Source of the DNA: Arthrobacter sp. UKPF54-2
Lineage (GTDB): Bacteria; Actinomycetota; Actinomycetes; Actinomycetales; Micrococcaceae
NCBI RefSeq assembly: GCF_007858535.1
Contig: NZ_CP040174.1
Span: 2,356,001 to 2,420,000 of the forward strand
Direction of reading: 5' to 3'
DNA: 64,000 bases
Of this stretch, positions 36,231 through 45,634 are shown one piece after another. The first letter of the stretch is position 1. Each line of letters starts with the position of its first letter. Position numbers and translations under genes: made by a program. Under the pieces are notes generated by a model. It was not told where the DNA came from. It ran no database searches and saw nothing but the letters and a program-made list of their open reading frames with translations.

Positions 36231-37288
36231 GCGACTGGCTGGGAATCCTGTGGCTCGCGGTGCTGCTGCTGGGCAATGCCTTCTTTGTGGCGGCCGAATT
36301 CGCCGTGATGTCCGCCCGCCGCAGCCAGATTGAGCCCCTGGCCGAGTCCGGGTCCAAGCGGGCCCAGACCACGCTCCGGGCCATGGAGAACGTCTCGCTG
36401 ATGCTGGCCTGCGCCCAGCTGGGCATCACGGTCTGCTCGCTGCTGATCCTGCAGGTGGCCGAGCCGGCCATCCACCACCTGATGGCCGTCCCGTTGGAGG
36501 CGCTCGGTGTGCCGACGGAACTGGCCGACGTCGTGGCGTTCGCCATTGCCCTGCTGGCGGTCACGTTCCTGCATGTGACCTTCGGGGAGATGGTGCCGAA
36601 GAACATCTCGGTCTCGGTCGCGGACAAGGCGGCCCTGCTGCTCGCGCCGCCGCTGATCTTCATCGCCCGCGCGGTCAGGCCCGTCATTGTGGCCCTGAAC
36701 TGGTCCGCCAACCACATCCTGAAACTGATGCGGATCGAACCGAAGGATGAGGTCACCTCCTCCTTCACGCTCGAGGAAGTCCAGTCGATCGTGCAGGAAT
36801 CCACCCGCCACGGCCTGGTGGACGACGACGCCGGGCTAATCACCGGTGCGCTGGAGTTCTCCGAACACACCGCATCCCAGGTGATGGTGCCGTTGGAGAA
36901 GCTCGTGATGCTCAAGGCCGCCACCACGCCGGAGGAATTCGAGAAGTCCGTGAGCCGGACCGGGTTCTCCCGGTTCCCGATGCTCGACGACGAAGGCATG
37001 CTCTCCGGCTACCTGCACATCAAGGACGTGCTTTCGATCCCGGAGGCGGGCTACCAGCACCCGATTGCCGAAAGCCGCATCCGTTCGCTGGCCAACCTGG
37101 CCATGGATGATGAGATCGAAAAGGCGATGTCGGTCATGCAGCGCACCGGCTCGCACCTTGCCCGGGTGATCGGCCCGGACGGGCATACCCAGGGCGTGCT
37201 GTTCCTTGAGGACGTGATCGAGCAGCTGGTCGGCGAGATCCGGGACGCCACGCAGGCCACCGGCTACCGCAGGCTGGGGCAGGAATAG
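36227..37288 (+). CDS. Second CNNM/CorC-type membrane protein
   Basis: A 353-residue paralogue of the preceding protein. It has a DUF21 membrane domain (about 1-150; FGEMVPKNISVSVADK matches GELVPKNMAIALS of its partner), a CBS pair (about 190-320), and ends without the CorC_HlyC domain. The shorter form suggests a complementary subunit. It ends just before a near-perfect palindrome that could also terminate the transcript. Confidence 0.87.
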   Translation: MSDWLGILWLAVLLLGNAFFVAAEFAVMSARRSQIEPLAESGSKRAQTTLRAMENVSLMLACAQLGITVCSLLILQVAEPAIHHLMAVPLEALGVPTELADVVAFAIALLAVTFLHVTFGEMVPKNISVSVADKAALLLAPPLIFIARAVRPVIVALNWSANHILKLMRIEPKDEVTSSFTLEEVQSIVQESTRHGLVDDDAGLITGALEFSEHTASQVMVPLEKLVMLKAATTPEEFEKSVSRTGFSRFPMLDDEGMLSGYLHIKDVLSIPEAGYQHPIAESRIRSLANLAMDDEIEKAMSVMQRTGSHLARVIGPDGHTQGVLFLEDVIEQLVGEIRDATQATGYRRLGQE

Positions 37289-37306
37289 GGGAGCCGGCAC
37301 CACGGG

Positions 37307-37345
37307 TCTAACCCTAAATAGGAATGATTCCCATTTAGGGTTAGA
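37307..37345. promoter_or_regulatory. Zur-type operator upstream of the zinc uptake operon
   Basis: A near-perfect 39-base palindrome: arms TCTAACCCTAAAT and ATTTAGGGTTAGA flank AGGAATGATTCCC, itself palindromic around GGAAT-G-ATTCC. The central AATGATT resembles the actinobacterial Zur box core. It lies about 48 bases before the first zinc gene. It may also act as a hairpin for the CNNM operon. Confidence 0.7.
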
Positions 37346-37392
37346 CTCGTTGTATTGCTAACGCTTCTCAATAACAGATCCGAGGTATCCCC

Positions 37393-38361
37393 GTGCGCCG
37401 TTCCGCCGCCGCTGTTGTCCTAGCCGGCCTCAGCAGCCTGCTGCTGACCGCCTGCGGCCCGACGTCGGGCGGTGACCGGCCTGGCGCCGGCGACGGTGTG
37501 GTGGAGGTGGTCGCCTCGACCAGTGTGTACGGCGACATTGTCCGCAGCGTCGGCGGCGGCAAGGTCCGGGTCACCTCGATCATCAGCCGGACCAGCCAGG
37601 ACCCGCACTCCTACGAGGCCACGACGCAGGACAAGCTCGCCGTCTCCAAGGCCGAACTGGTGGTGGAGAACGGCGGTGGCTACGACGACTTCCTGCACAA
37701 GCTGGCCGAGGACACCGGGCTGCAGGACAAGAACCTGCTCAACGCCGTGGACGCCTCCGGGCTGGCCCCCGCCGCCGGCGCCTCCTCCAGCGCGGCCTCG
37801 CCAGACGCCGACCGCCACAGCCACGCCCCCGCCGGATTCAACGAACACATCTGGTACAGCCCGGCCGCAATGGGCCGGCTCGCCGACGCGCTGGCGGACA
37901 AGCTGGGTGCCCTGGAGCCGTCCTCGGCCGGGGACTTCCGGAACAACGCCGCCTCCCTGAAGCAGGAACTCGCCGGCCTGGACGCCCGGCTCTCGGACCT
38001 CAAGGCCGCTTCGGCCCACGGCGGGGTCGCCGTGACAGAGCCCGTCCCGCTCTACCTGCTGGAAGCTGCGGGTCTGGAGAACCGGACGCCCCCTGAATAC
38101 AGCGCCGCCATCGAATCCGGCTCTGATGTTCCGCCCGCCGTGCTGCGTTCCGCCGTCGACGTCGTGAAGTCCGGCGGCATCCGACTGCTGGCCTACAACC
38201 CGCAGACGGAAGGCCCGCAGACCCTCGCCCTCAAGGACGCAGCCGTCGCCGCGGGCGTTCCGGTGGTGGAGTTCAGCGAGACGCTGCCGGACGGCAAGGG
38301 CTATATGCAGTGGATGTCCGCCAATGTGGACGCGCTGGCCAAGGCCCTCGGCCGGGCCTAG
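37393..38361 (+). CDS. Zinc/manganese ABC transporter substrate-binding lipoprotein
   Basis: Captures a metal ion outside the membrane for the two following subunits. It has 322 residues from GTG with GAGG upstream. The lipobox LLTACG anchors it by about Cys21. Metal-ligand motifs of the cluster A-I family are seen: DPHSYE (about 75-80), HSHAPAGFNEHIWY with a short His-rich loop, and EPVPLYLLEAAG. The short His loop is typical of a ZnuA subset. The Zur-type operator supports zinc over manganese. Confidence 0.87.
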   Translation: MRRSAAAVVLAGLSSLLLTACGPTSGGDRPGAGDGVVEVVASTSVYGDIVRSVGGGKVRVTSIISRTSQDPHSYEATTQDKLAVSKAELVVENGGGYDDFLHKLAEDTGLQDKNLLNAVDASGLAPAAGASSSAASPDADRHSHAPAGFNEHIWYSPAAMGRLADALADKLGALEPSSAGDFRNNAASLKQELAGLDARLSDLKAASAHGGVAVTEPVPLYLLEAAGLENRTPPEYSAAIESGSDVPPAVLRSAVDVVKSGGIRLLAYNPQTEGPQTLALKDAAVAAGVPVVEFSETLPDGKGYMQWMSANVDALAKALGRA

Positions 38362-38425
38362 CCGGGCCTAAGATAGTCGCAACGGCGTGGCCCTCCGGCC
38401 TGCGCAGAAATCGAGGAAAACCCAG

Positions 38426-39241
38426 TTGACACCCGTCGTGAGCCTGCGCGGAGCCTCCCTGAAGTTCGGCACGAGGACCCTGTGGGAGAACCTGGACCTG
38501 GACATCAATCCGGGTGAATTTTTTGCGGTCCTCGGCCCAAACGGCAGCGGGAAGACCACCTTCCTCAAGGTCCTGCTCGGGCTGCAGGAACTGACGTCCG
38601 GCACCGCCGTCCTGGCCGGAGCGCCGATCGCCCGGGGCAACCCCCGGATCGGCTACATCCCGCAGCAGGAATCCCTCGACCCGGACACACCCTTGCGCGC
38701 CCGCGACCTCGTGGGCCTCGGGGTGGACGGCCACCGCTGGGGGATCCGCCTCGGCGGGGCCAAGGTGAACCGCAAGATCGACCGGCTCCTCGAACGGGTG
38801 GGCGCCCTGGACTACGCCAAGGTCCCGGTGGGCCAGCTCTCCGGCGGCGAACAGCAGCGGCTGAGGGTGGCGCAGGCCCTCGCGACGGACCCCAGCGTGC
38901 TGCTCTGCGACGAGCCGCTGCTCTCGCTCGACCTGCAGCACCAGCAGGCCGTCAGCGCCCTGATCAACGAGCAGTGCCACGCGCAGAAGAGCGCCGTGGT
39001 GTTCGTGACGCACGAGATCAACCCGATCATGGATTACGTGGACCGGGTCCTCTATCTCGCCGGCGGCCGTTTCAAGGTGGGCACCCCCGCGGAAGTCATG
39101 ACCACCGAGGTGCTCTCCAACCTTTACGGCAGCCGCGTGGAAGTGATCCACGCCAACGGCCGGATGATCGTGGCAGGCATTCCGGACGGCGCCACCCACC
39201 ACCACGAGGACGCGCACGCGATCGCCGGGGAGGTCGGATAA
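38426..39241 (+). CDS. Zinc ABC transporter ATP-binding protein
   Basis: Energises metal import. TTG at 38426 with GAGGAAAA upstream gives 271 residues; a longer frame to 38387 has no ribosome site. Walker A GPNGSGKTT, signature LSGGEQQR and Walker B LLCDEPLLSLD are intact. A C-terminal His-rich end (HHHEDAH) may hold metal. It sits between the binding protein and the permease. Confidence 0.9.
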   Translation: MTPVVSLRGASLKFGTRTLWENLDLDINPGEFFAVLGPNGSGKTTFLKVLLGLQELTSGTAVLAGAPIARGNPRIGYIPQQESLDPDTPLRARDLVGLGVDGHRWGIRLGGAKVNRKIDRLLERVGALDYAKVPVGQLSGGEQQRLRVAQALATDPSVLLCDEPLLSLDLQHQQAVSALINEQCHAQKSAVVFVTHEINPIMDYVDRVLYLAGGRFKVGTPAEVMTTEVLSNLYGSRVEVIHANGRMIVAGIPDGATHHHEDAHAIAGEVG

Positions 39242-40129
39242 ATGGACCTCGACAGCGTGCTGCAATCAATTTTCAACTTCGAGAACTACGGCGAACTGCT
39301 TGTGCTGGTGCAGAACTCCATCTGGGCCGGGGCGGTGCTGGGCCTGCTCGGCGGCCTGGTGGGCACCTTTGTGATGAAGCGCGACCTGGCGTTCGCTGTG
39401 CACGGCATCTCCGAGCTCTCCTTCGCCGGCGCGGCCTTTGCCCTGCTGGTCGGCGCCGACGTGGTGCTCGGTTCACTCGCCGGGTCCGTGGTGGCGGCGC
39501 TGCTGCTGGGCCTGATGGGCGTCCGGGCCCGGGACAAGAACTCGACCATCGGCGTGCTGATGCCGTTCGGCCTGGGCCTGGGCATCCTGTTCCTCTCGCT
39601 CTATGAAGGCCGCGCGGCAAACAAGTTCGGCCTGCTCACCGGCCAGATCGTCTCCGTCGGCACGGTGCAGCTGCAGGTGCTCGCCGGCGCCGCCGTCGTC
39701 GTGATGCTGGCGCTGGTGGCCATCTGGCGGCCACTGACGTTCGCGAGCGTGGACCCCGCCGTCGCCGCCGCCCGCGGCGTCCCGGTCCGGGCCCTTGCCC
39801 TGGGCTTTATGCTGCTGCTGGGCGTGAGTGTGGCCCTGTCCATCCAGATTGTCGGTGCCCTGCTGGTGCTGGCGCTGCTGATCACCCCGGCCGCCGCGGC
39901 CCTGCGGGTGACCTCTTCGCCGCGGCTGGTGGTGCTGCTGAGCATCGTCTTTGCGGTGACGGCGACGGTGGGCGGCATCCTGCTGGCCCTCGGGGGAAGG
40001 CTTCCCATCAGCCCGTACGTGACAACGCTGTCCTTTGTGATCTACGTGGTGTGCCGCGTGGTCGGCGGCCTCCGGGCCAAGCGCGGCCTCAACGGCCGGG
40101 TGATTCGGCCCGTGTCGGTGAGCGCGTAG
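39242..40129 (+). CDS. Zinc ABC transporter permease
   Basis: Membrane channel for the metal importer, 295 residues with about eight helices. It belongs to the ABC-3 family; the GISELSFAGAAFALLVG and RGVPVRALALGFMLLLG segments fit. The ATG directly follows the upstream stop, so the three genes are translationally coupled. No export function is indicated. Confidence 0.88.
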   Translation: MDLDSVLQSIFNFENYGELLVLVQNSIWAGAVLGLLGGLVGTFVMKRDLAFAVHGISELSFAGAAFALLVGADVVLGSLAGSVVAALLLGLMGVRARDKNSTIGVLMPFGLGLGILFLSLYEGRAANKFGLLTGQIVSVGTVQLQVLAGAAVVVMLALVAIWRPLTFASVDPAVAAARGVPVRALALGFMLLLGVSVALSIQIVGALLVLALLITPAAAALRVTSSPRLVVLLSIVFAVTATVGGILLALGGRLPISPYVTTLSFVIYVVCRVVGGLRAKRGLNGRVIRPVSVSA

Positions 40130-40180
40130 ATTCAGCCGCCAGGTGCGGAGCCTGGTGACCGGCTGTGGCCGCGCCGTGCG

Positions 40181-40678
40181 TTAGCTGCCGGCCCGCAGGG
40201 CGGTGCACTCGGGGCACAGCCCGAAGATCTCTACCGTGTGCTCCACCGCGGTGAAGCCGTGCTCGCTTGCGATCCGCGCGGCCCAGGCTTCGACGGCGGG
40301 CGCCTCCACCTCAACGGCCTTGCCGCAGTTGCGGCAGAGCAGGTGGTGGTGGTGTCCGGTGACGGCGCACCGCCGGTAGACCACTTCGCCGTCCGCGTTC
40401 CGCAGCACGTCCACCAGGCCGTCGTCGGCGAGGGACTGCAGGATCCGGTAGGAGGTGGCGAGGGAAACCGAGGTGCCGCGCTCCTGCAGGATGCGGTGCA
40501 GTTCCTGGGTGCTGACGAAGTCGTCCAGTTCGTCCAGGGCGGCGCTGACCGCCAACCGCTGCTTGGTGACGCGCTGTTCCTTGCCCGGTTCCTTGCCGGC
40601 GGGCTGTTCCTTGGCGCCGGCCACGGCCAAGGCCTCGGCCGGTGCCTGGCTGCCGCCGGTGGTGGCGCCCTGGGACAT
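40181..40678 (-). CDS. zur: Fur-family regulator, probably Zur
   Basis: Zinc-sensing repressor of the operon with which it converges. It has 165 residues with an extra N-terminal tail of about 35 residues. The winged helix follows (RVTKQRLAVSAALDEL, then SYRILQSLADDGLV). Metal sites are HHHHLLCRNC and CPEC near the end. A typical Zur-like box lies before the transporter genes, though none is evident at its own start. Iron or manganese specificity cannot be excluded by sequence. Confidence 0.83.
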   Translation of the reverse strand: MSQGATTGGSQAPAEALAVAGAKEQPAGKEPGKEQRVTKQRLAVSAALDELDDFVSTQELHRILQERGTSVSLATSYRILQSLADDGLVDVLRNADGEVVYRRCAVTGHHHHLLCRNCGKAVEVEAPAVEAWAARIASEHGFTAVEHTVEIFGLCPECTALRAGS

Positions 40679-40770
40679 GGGGAAACTCGCTTCGCTGGGG
40701 TCATGCTGCGGGTAGAGCAGGCTCCCAGATTACCAGCCGGGCACCGTGGACACCGCTTCGGAGGGCGCCA

Positions 40771-40776
40771 TAGGCT
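40771..40776 (+). promoter_or_regulatory. -10 element of the MBL gene (leaderless type)
   Basis: TAGGCT, exactly six bases before the ATG at 40783. Confidence 0.55.
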
Positions 40777-40782
40777 GGCCGG

Positions 40783-41439
40783 ATGAAGCTGACGAAATTC
40801 ACCCACGCTTGTGTCCGGATCGAAAAGGAAGGGCGGGTGCTGGTGCTGGACCCGGGAACATTCTCCGAAACGGACCAGGCTCTCGACGGCGCGGCCGCCG
40901 TGCTGATCACGCATGAACACGCGGACCACATCGACGTCGACGCCGTCTCCGGCGCGCTGCTGGCCAGCCCCGAGCTACAGCTGTTCGCGCCCGCCGGCGT
41001 GGCCGCGGAGCTCAAGGGCAAGGCGCCTGAGGCGGCCGCGCGGATCCACACTGTGGGAGCCGGCGAGTCCTTTGAGGCGGCCGGCTTTGCCGTCCGGAGT
41101 TTTGGCGGCCAGCACGCGCTCATCCATCCGCAGATTCCGGTGGTCGCGAACGTCGGCTATCTGGTGGACTCCAACGTCTACCATCCGGGGGATTCCTTCG
41201 TGATCCCGGACGGCATCGAGGTGCAGACCCTGCTGGTGCCGATCCACGCGCCCTGGAACAAAGTGGGTGAGGTTGTGGACTTCGTCATTGGCGTCCGCGC
41301 GCCGCGGGCCTTCCCGATCCACGATGCCCTGCTGAATGACACGGGACGCGGCCTGATCGAGGGGCACGTGACGCGGATCGGGGCCAGGTACGGCACCGAA
41401 TACCGCCACCTCGCCAGCGGCGAATCCGTGGAGGTTTAG
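40783..41439 (+). CDS. MBL-fold metallo-hydrolase (UlaG-like)
   Basis: Cytosolic hydrolase of unknown substrate, 218 residues. The metal-binding HxHxDH is HEHADH (about 44-49), with further ligand segments in GGQHALIHP and FPIHDALLN. It resembles the UlaG-like lactonase/phosphodiesterase group. The transcript is probably leaderless. Its stop overlaps that of the convergent PLP enzyme gene. Confidence 0.82.
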   Translation: MKLTKFTHACVRIEKEGRVLVLDPGTFSETDQALDGAAAVLITHEHADHIDVDAVSGALLASPELQLFAPAGVAAELKGKAPEAAARIHTVGAGESFEAAGFAVRSFGGQHALIHPQIPVVANVGYLVDSNVYHPGDSFVIPDGIEVQTLLVPIHAPWNKVGEVVDFVIGVRAPRAFPIHDALLNDTGRGLIEGHVTRIGARYGTEYRHLASGESVEV

Positions 41440-42533
41440 CCCGCCGCCCAGGTCCCGCTGGCGAAAAATTCCCGGATGGTGGCCTCGTGGGGTGCCGGGT
41501 CCAGGCCTTGGGTCTGCAGCCACTCGGTGCTGTAATAGTTGCCGGTGTAGCGGTCGCCGGCGTCGCACATCAGCGAGACGACGCTGCCGCGGCGGCCTTC
41601 GGCGATCATCTGGGCGATGAGCTGCCACACGCCCCAGAGGTTGGTGCCGGTGGACGGGCCCGCGTGCAGGCCCGCGTGTTCGCGCAGGTGGCGCATGGCA
41701 GCCACCGAGGCGGCATCCGGCACTTGGATCATGTGGTCGATCACGGCGGGCACGAAGCTCGGCTCCAGCCGTGGCCGCCCGATGCCTTCGATCCGGGAGG
41801 GCAGGCCGGTGGCCTCCGACGCCGACCCGCCGTCCCGGCTGGCCAGCCAGCCCGGAAAGAACGTGGAATTCTCCGGATCGACGACGGCGAGGCCGGTGTC
41901 GTGCTGCTGGTAGCGCAGGTACCGGCCGATCGTGGCGCTGGTTCCGCCGGTGCCCGCCCCCACCACGATCCAGCGGGGGACCGGGTGCTCCTCGAGTGCC
42001 AACTGGCCGAAGATCGACTCGGCGATGTTGTTGTTCCCCCGCCAGTCGGTGGCGCGCTCGGCGTAGGTGAACTGGTCCATGTAGTGGCCGCCGGTGCGGC
42101 GGGCCAGGTCCTCGGCGGCCGCGTACACCTCGGAGGCGTGGTCCACCAGGTGGCAGGATCCGCCGAACTGTTCAATTAGCGCGATCTTTTCGCGGCTCGT
42201 GGTCCGGGTCATTACGGCGATGAACGGCAGCCCCAGCAGTTGGGCGAAGTACGCCTCGGAGACGGCGGTGCTTCCGCTGGAGGCCTCGACGATGGTGGTG
42301 CCTTCGCGGATCCAGCCGTTGACCAGCCCGAACAGGAACAGCGAGCGGGCCAGGCGGTGCTTCAGGCTGCCCGTGCGGTGGGTTGATTCGTCCTTGAGAT
42401 ACAGCCGGACACCCCAGTGTTCGGGCAGCGGCACCGAGTAAAGGTGCGTGTCGGCGGATCTGTTGTTCTCGGCATTGATCCGGCGGATGGCTTCGTCGGC
42501 CCAAACCCGGTCCTGCTGGCGCACTCTTGTCAC
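41436..42533 (-). CDS. PLP-dependent cysteine synthase-fold enzyme, probable L-cysteine desulfhydrase (Cds1-like)
   Basis: Fold type II PLP enzyme, 365 residues. The PLP lysine is in [10 protein letters not shown], the substrate loop is SSGSTAVS, and the phosphate cup is GAGTGGT. The sequence resembles Mycobacterium Cds1 (Rv3684), which releases H2S from cysteine, more than CysK. A TAGGCT box is six bases before the GTG start (42533), suggesting leaderless expression. It is divergent from a sulfurtransferase, fitting a sulfur-handling pair. Activity is inferred. Confidence 0.8.
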   Translation of the reverse strand: MTRVRQQDRVWADEAIRRINAENNRSADTHLYSVPLPEHWGVRLYLKDESTHRTGSLKHRLARSLFLFGLVNGWIREGTTIVEASSGSTAVSEAYFAQLLGLPFIAVMTRTTSREKIALIEQFGGSCHLVDHASEVYAAAEDLARRTGGHYMDQFTYAERATDWRGNNNIAESIFGQLALEEHPVPRWIVVGAGTGGTSATIGRYLRYQQHDTGLAVVDPENSTFFPGWLASRDGGSASEATGLPSRIEGIGRPRLEPSFVPAVIDHMIQVPDAASVAAMRHLREHAGLHAGPSTGTNLWGVWQLIAQMIAEGRRGSVVSLMCDAGDRYTGNYYSTEWLQTQGLDPAPHEATIREFFASGTWAAG

Positions 42534-42539
42534 CGCATC

Positions 42540-42545
42540 AGCCTA
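42540..42545 (-). promoter_or_regulatory. -10 element of the Cds1-like gene (leaderless type)
   Basis: TAGGCT on the minus strand, six bases before the GTG at 42533. Confidence 0.5.
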
Positions 42546-42585
42546 CCCGCGGCGCCGGCTGCCCACGGGCAGTGCGGGCCACGGT

Positions 42586-42591
42586 TAGAGT
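42586..42591 (+). promoter_or_regulatory. -10 element of the sulfurtransferase gene (leaderless type)
   Basis: TAGAGT, six bases before the ATG at 42598; the divergent promoter lies about 40 bases away. Confidence 0.5.
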
Positions 42592-42597
42592 GGGCGG

Positions 42598-43443
42598 ATG
42601 GACACCCTGATGACTGTGGCCGAGCTCAAAGACCGGCTGGACTCCGGCACACGGACCGTGCTGCTGGACGTCCGCTGGGCGCTCGGCGACCCGCACGGCC
42701 GCGAGCATTATCTTCAGGCGCACATCCCTGGCGCGGTCTTCGTTGACCTCGCTACCGAGCTGGCGGGCCCCGCCGATCCAAGCCGGGGACGCCACCCGCT
42801 GCCGCCGCTGGAGCAGTTCCAGCAGTCCGCGCGCTCCTGGGGCATCCGGGACGGCGACGTGGTGGTGGCTTACGACGGCACCGGCAACCTTGCCGCCGCT
42901 CGAGTCTGGTGGATGCTGCGCAACGCCGGCTTCCCTGGGGTCTGCCTGCTCGACGGTGGCCTGGCCGCCTGGTGCGCGGCCGGTTTCGACGTCGAGAGCG
43001 GCGAACAGGACGTCGAGGCCGGCGACGTTGTCCTGTCCGACGGTGCCATGCCGGTGATCGGCGCTGCGGAGGCGGGCGGCTGGTCCCGAGAGGGTCTGTT
43101 GCTCGATGCCCGTGCCGGGGAGCGGTACCGCGGCGAGATCGAACCCGTGGACCCCCGTGCCGGACACATACCCGGTGCCGTCAGTGCGCCCACCACCGCG
43201 AACCTGGCGGCGGACGGCCGGTTCCTCCCATCCGCTGAGCTGCGCGAACGCCTTACCGCACTGGGCGTGCACGCCGGAGTGCCCACCGCAGTGTACTGCG
43301 GCTCCGGAGTGACCGCAGCCCACGAAATCGCAGCGCTGGAAATCGCCGGCTTTTCGGCGGCCCTGTACCCGGGATCATTCTCGGAATGGTCCAACAACCC
43401 GTCGAACAGCGTCGCCACCGGCGCTGCTCCCGACGGCGACTAG
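42598..43443 (+). CDS. Two-domain sulfurtransferase (rhodanese/3-mercaptopyruvate type)
   Basis: Transfers sulfane sulfur via a cysteine persulfide. It has 281 residues in two rhodanese domains. The N-terminal domain is inactive-type (about 5-125; LLDVRWALGDPHG, DGTGNLAAARVWW). The C-terminal domain carries the active loop CGSGVTA. The sequence cannot distinguish thiosulfate from mercaptopyruvate as donor. Divergent from the cysteine desulfhydrase-like gene, consistent with joint sulfur metabolism. Confidence 0.88.
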   Translation: MDTLMTVAELKDRLDSGTRTVLLDVRWALGDPHGREHYLQAHIPGAVFVDLATELAGPADPSRGRHPLPPLEQFQQSARSWGIRDGDVVVAYDGTGNLAAARVWWMLRNAGFPGVCLLDGGLAAWCAAGFDVESGEQDVEAGDVVLSDGAMPVIGAAEAGGWSREGLLLDARAGERYRGEIEPVDPRAGHIPGAVSAPTTANLAADGRFLPSAELRERLTALGVHAGVPTAVYCGSGVTAAHEIAALEIAGFSAALYPGSFSEWSNNPSNSVATGAAPDGD

Positions 43444-43485
43444 CTCCGGCTGGGCTGCCCCGGCTGTGCGGCAGGCTAGCGCAGG

Positions 43486-44919
43486 CTACGCCGCCGGCTG
43501 AACTACCGGGTGGGCGCGGTTTGCCTTGTGCCTGCGTTTTCTTGTCCTGAACGGCCTTGGAGGTTCCGCAGTATCGCCGTCGTCCGCGGTTCGGCATGGC
43601 CGCCGGATGACGGGCGTTCCCGGAAGCGGCGGGGCGCTGGAGTAGTAGGAGTGGCCGGTCGGTGTCGTGACTTCCAGGGTGTGCCGGCTTCCCGGGCGGG
43701 TCTGGGCGTTCCAGCCGGGTGCTTCTTTGGTGTGGTTGCAGGCTTCGCAGAGTCCGGCGCCGTTGGCGAGGCTCGTGGTGCCGCCGTTGTGCCAGGGGAC
43801 GATGTGGTCCAGGTGGCGGATGGGGGCGTCGCAATAGGGAGTGCGGCAGGTGTCGTCGCGAGCCTGGATGAAGCGGCGCAGTGCGGGCGGGAAGAGTCTG
43901 GCGCGGGAGTCCATGGCGACGAGGTCGCCGGTGGCCGGGGCGGTGTATAGCCGGCGGAGCCAGGTCGCCATGGCTCCGCCGTCGCCCGCGCCGCCCGAGT
44001 CGCCCGCGGCGGCGGTGCGTGCGTTCTGGAGCAGGGCACTTGCCCACCCCGCGGGGACGATGCCGTAGCCGGGGAGCCGGGCGGGTTCGCTGTCGCCCTG
44101 GAAGAGGGTGCGGTCGGTCATAACGAGCTGGATTTCGATGCCGCTGACCCCGCCGGGAGCGCCGGTCACGCGTTCCACGAATGTGTCGGCCATCAGCTGG
44201 CCGCGTGAGCGGGTATCCCCGGCGGAGTGGGCGGTGTCCGCGGCCCGGGTCAGGGCGGCGTGCACAGCGACGCCCGCGGCGACGGGCAGCAGGGCGGTGA
44301 CGTAGCACATGGTGTCCGGGGCCGGGCGGAGGCTGACGTGGCGTTCGGTCTCAGCATGCGCAGCGCGCTCGGTGACGGAGCGTGGGTCGCGGCGGTAGGC
44401 TGCGGACCGCGCCGCGGCGATGATCGCCCGGTCGCCCGCCCCGCTGAAAGTCCCGGCGTCGGGGGCGAGTTCCTCGTCCACGGCGGCGCGGTCCGTTGCG
44501 GTCAGGCAGGCGGTCTCCCGCACCAGGAGCGTGGCGCGCCATTCACTGAGCTGGCCGGTTTCCAGGGCGGCGAGCGTGTGCGGCATTTCGGTGACCAGTG
44601 CCTTGGCGAGGCCGAGGAGCCGGCCGCCGCGGGCGGGGGATTCGCGCCGGGCGAGGGCGATCTGCGCACCCACACCGGCCCCGAGCTGGTCGGCCGGCAA
44701 ACCGGCGTCGGCCTGTTCGCGGCGCTGGAGCACATCGAACGCGACGGCCAGACGGGCCTGACGGGCGGCAAGGGCAGACTTCCGGTCCTCCAGTTCGCGT
44801 ATTTCGTCGATGAGGCCAGCGGCAGTGGCCGGACAGGGGAGGGCGGCCAGGATCAAGCTCAGGTCCCTGACCGTCATGCCTGCCGTCGGAGCCACTTCGG
44901 GCCCTTGCTTGCCGTCCAT
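43486..44919 (-). CDS. DUF222 and HNH-domain protein (13E12-repeat family)
   Basis: A 477-residue protein of a family often present in many copies in actinobacteria. The N-terminal DUF222 region spans about 25-330. The HNH nuclease domain is at about 365-415 with [18 protein letters not shown] and [10 protein letters not shown], so the zinc and metal residues are intact. The C-terminus is Pro/Arg-rich and disordered. A TAGTCT box is six bases before the ATG. Its biological role is unknown; no partner genes or defined element ends are seen. Confidence 0.85.
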   Translation of the reverse strand: MDGKQGPEVAPTAGMTVRDLSLILAALPCPATAAGLIDEIRELEDRKSALAARQARLAVAFDVLQRREQADAGLPADQLGAGVGAQIALARRESPARGGRLLGLAKALVTEMPHTLAALETGQLSEWRATLLVRETACLTATDRAAVDEELAPDAGTFSGAGDRAIIAAARSAAYRRDPRSVTERAAHAETERHVSLRPAPDTMCYVTALLPVAAGVAVHAALTRAADTAHSAGDTRSRGQLMADTFVERVTGAPGGVSGIEIQLVMTDRTLFQGDSEPARLPGYGIVPAGWASALLQNARTAAAGDSGGAGDGGAMATWLRRLYTAPATGDLVAMDSRARLFPPALRRFIQARDDTCRTPYCDAPIRHLDHIVPWHNGGTTSLANGAGLCEACNHTKEAPGWNAQTRPGSRHTLEVTTPTGHSYYSSAPPLPGTPVIRRPCRTADDGDTAEPPRPFRTRKRRHKANRAHPVVQPAA

Positions 44920-44925
44920 GGAAAC

Positions 44926-44931
44926 AGACTA
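44926..44931 (-). promoter_or_regulatory. -10 element of the DUF222/HNH gene (leaderless type)
   Basis: TAGTCT on the minus strand, six bases before the ATG at 44919; TTGTCA lies further upstream. Confidence 0.5.
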
Positions 44932-45058
44932 TTGGGCACCTGTGACAATTAAAGCGTCCGCAGTAAACCGGCGTGCTGTCGCGGCCGCTCCAGGATGGAC
45001 GGCGACGACCTGGCCGGCCGCCCCGGTGACTTCTCGGTCGGGCGAGCCACTTCGGCGC

Positions 45059-45490
45059 CTAGCGTCCGCCGACCAGCACATTTTGATGCGTCTTGCGCCA
45101 CCCTTGGGCTTCAAATTCTTTCGTCTCGAAGCCGTCCGTGACCAAGGTGGCCGACATGCCGTCCAGTCCTGAGACGGAGACGATCTGGCCGGTCGTCATG
45201 GAGCTGCCGCAGCCGCCGAGGAAACTGCCCGGTTTAGCTTCGGAAACCGCGATCAAACAGGTCAGCGTCCGATTATCGCCATGGGCGGCGTAATAGCGCA
45301 CTCCGTCGGCCTCCGCGAGAAGCCGGGCGTTTTCCAGCTTGGGGTTCTCGGCTGTGGCGGCCTCTGCTGGCAGCTGGTCCGCGGCCGCCGCGTCGCGCTG
45401 GAACACCGCGAGTCCTGCCGGTGCTGAACACCCGCCAAGCATCAACGCGATGCCGACCGTCCCGAATATGTGAATTGCTCGACGATTCAT
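45059..45490 (-). CDS. Small lipoprotein, function unknown
   Basis: A 143-residue protein with a signal peptide and lipobox LGGC (Cys21), so it is probably attached to the outer face of the membrane. The mature part is mixed alpha/beta with two cysteines (CLIA and GGCG) that could pair. GAGGGGG precedes the ATG. No family recognised. It lies alone between the HNH gene and the divergent dehydrogenase. Confidence 0.7.
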   Translation of the reverse strand: MNRRAIHIFGTVGIALMLGGCSAPAGLAVFQRDAAAADQLPAEAATAENPKLENARLLAEADGVRYYAAHGDNRTLTCLIAVSEAKPGSFLGGCGSSMTTGQIVSVSGLDGMSATLVTDGFETKEFEAQGWRKTHQNVLVGGR

Positions 45491-45622
45491 TGCGCTGCCC
45501 CCTCAGGCTTTCTTTCGTGTGCCTGACGCTACAGCAGCGCGCCCGAACGTTCCGGCATGCCGCACGCGCGTACCGCCCAGCGACACCCAGCCCCAAAGTG
45601 GCACGCAAACCACTCCCGGGGG

Positions 45623-45628
45623 TAGCGT
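45623..45628 (+). promoter_or_regulatory. -10 element of the alcohol dehydrogenase gene (leaderless type)
   Basis: TAGCGT, six bases before the ATG at 45635. Confidence 0.4.
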
Positions 45629-45634
45629 CAAACC

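Noticed and set aside
43486..44919. Mobile element around the DUF222/HNH gene
   Set aside because: No terminal repeats or target duplications; the family is scattered but no element boundary is visible.
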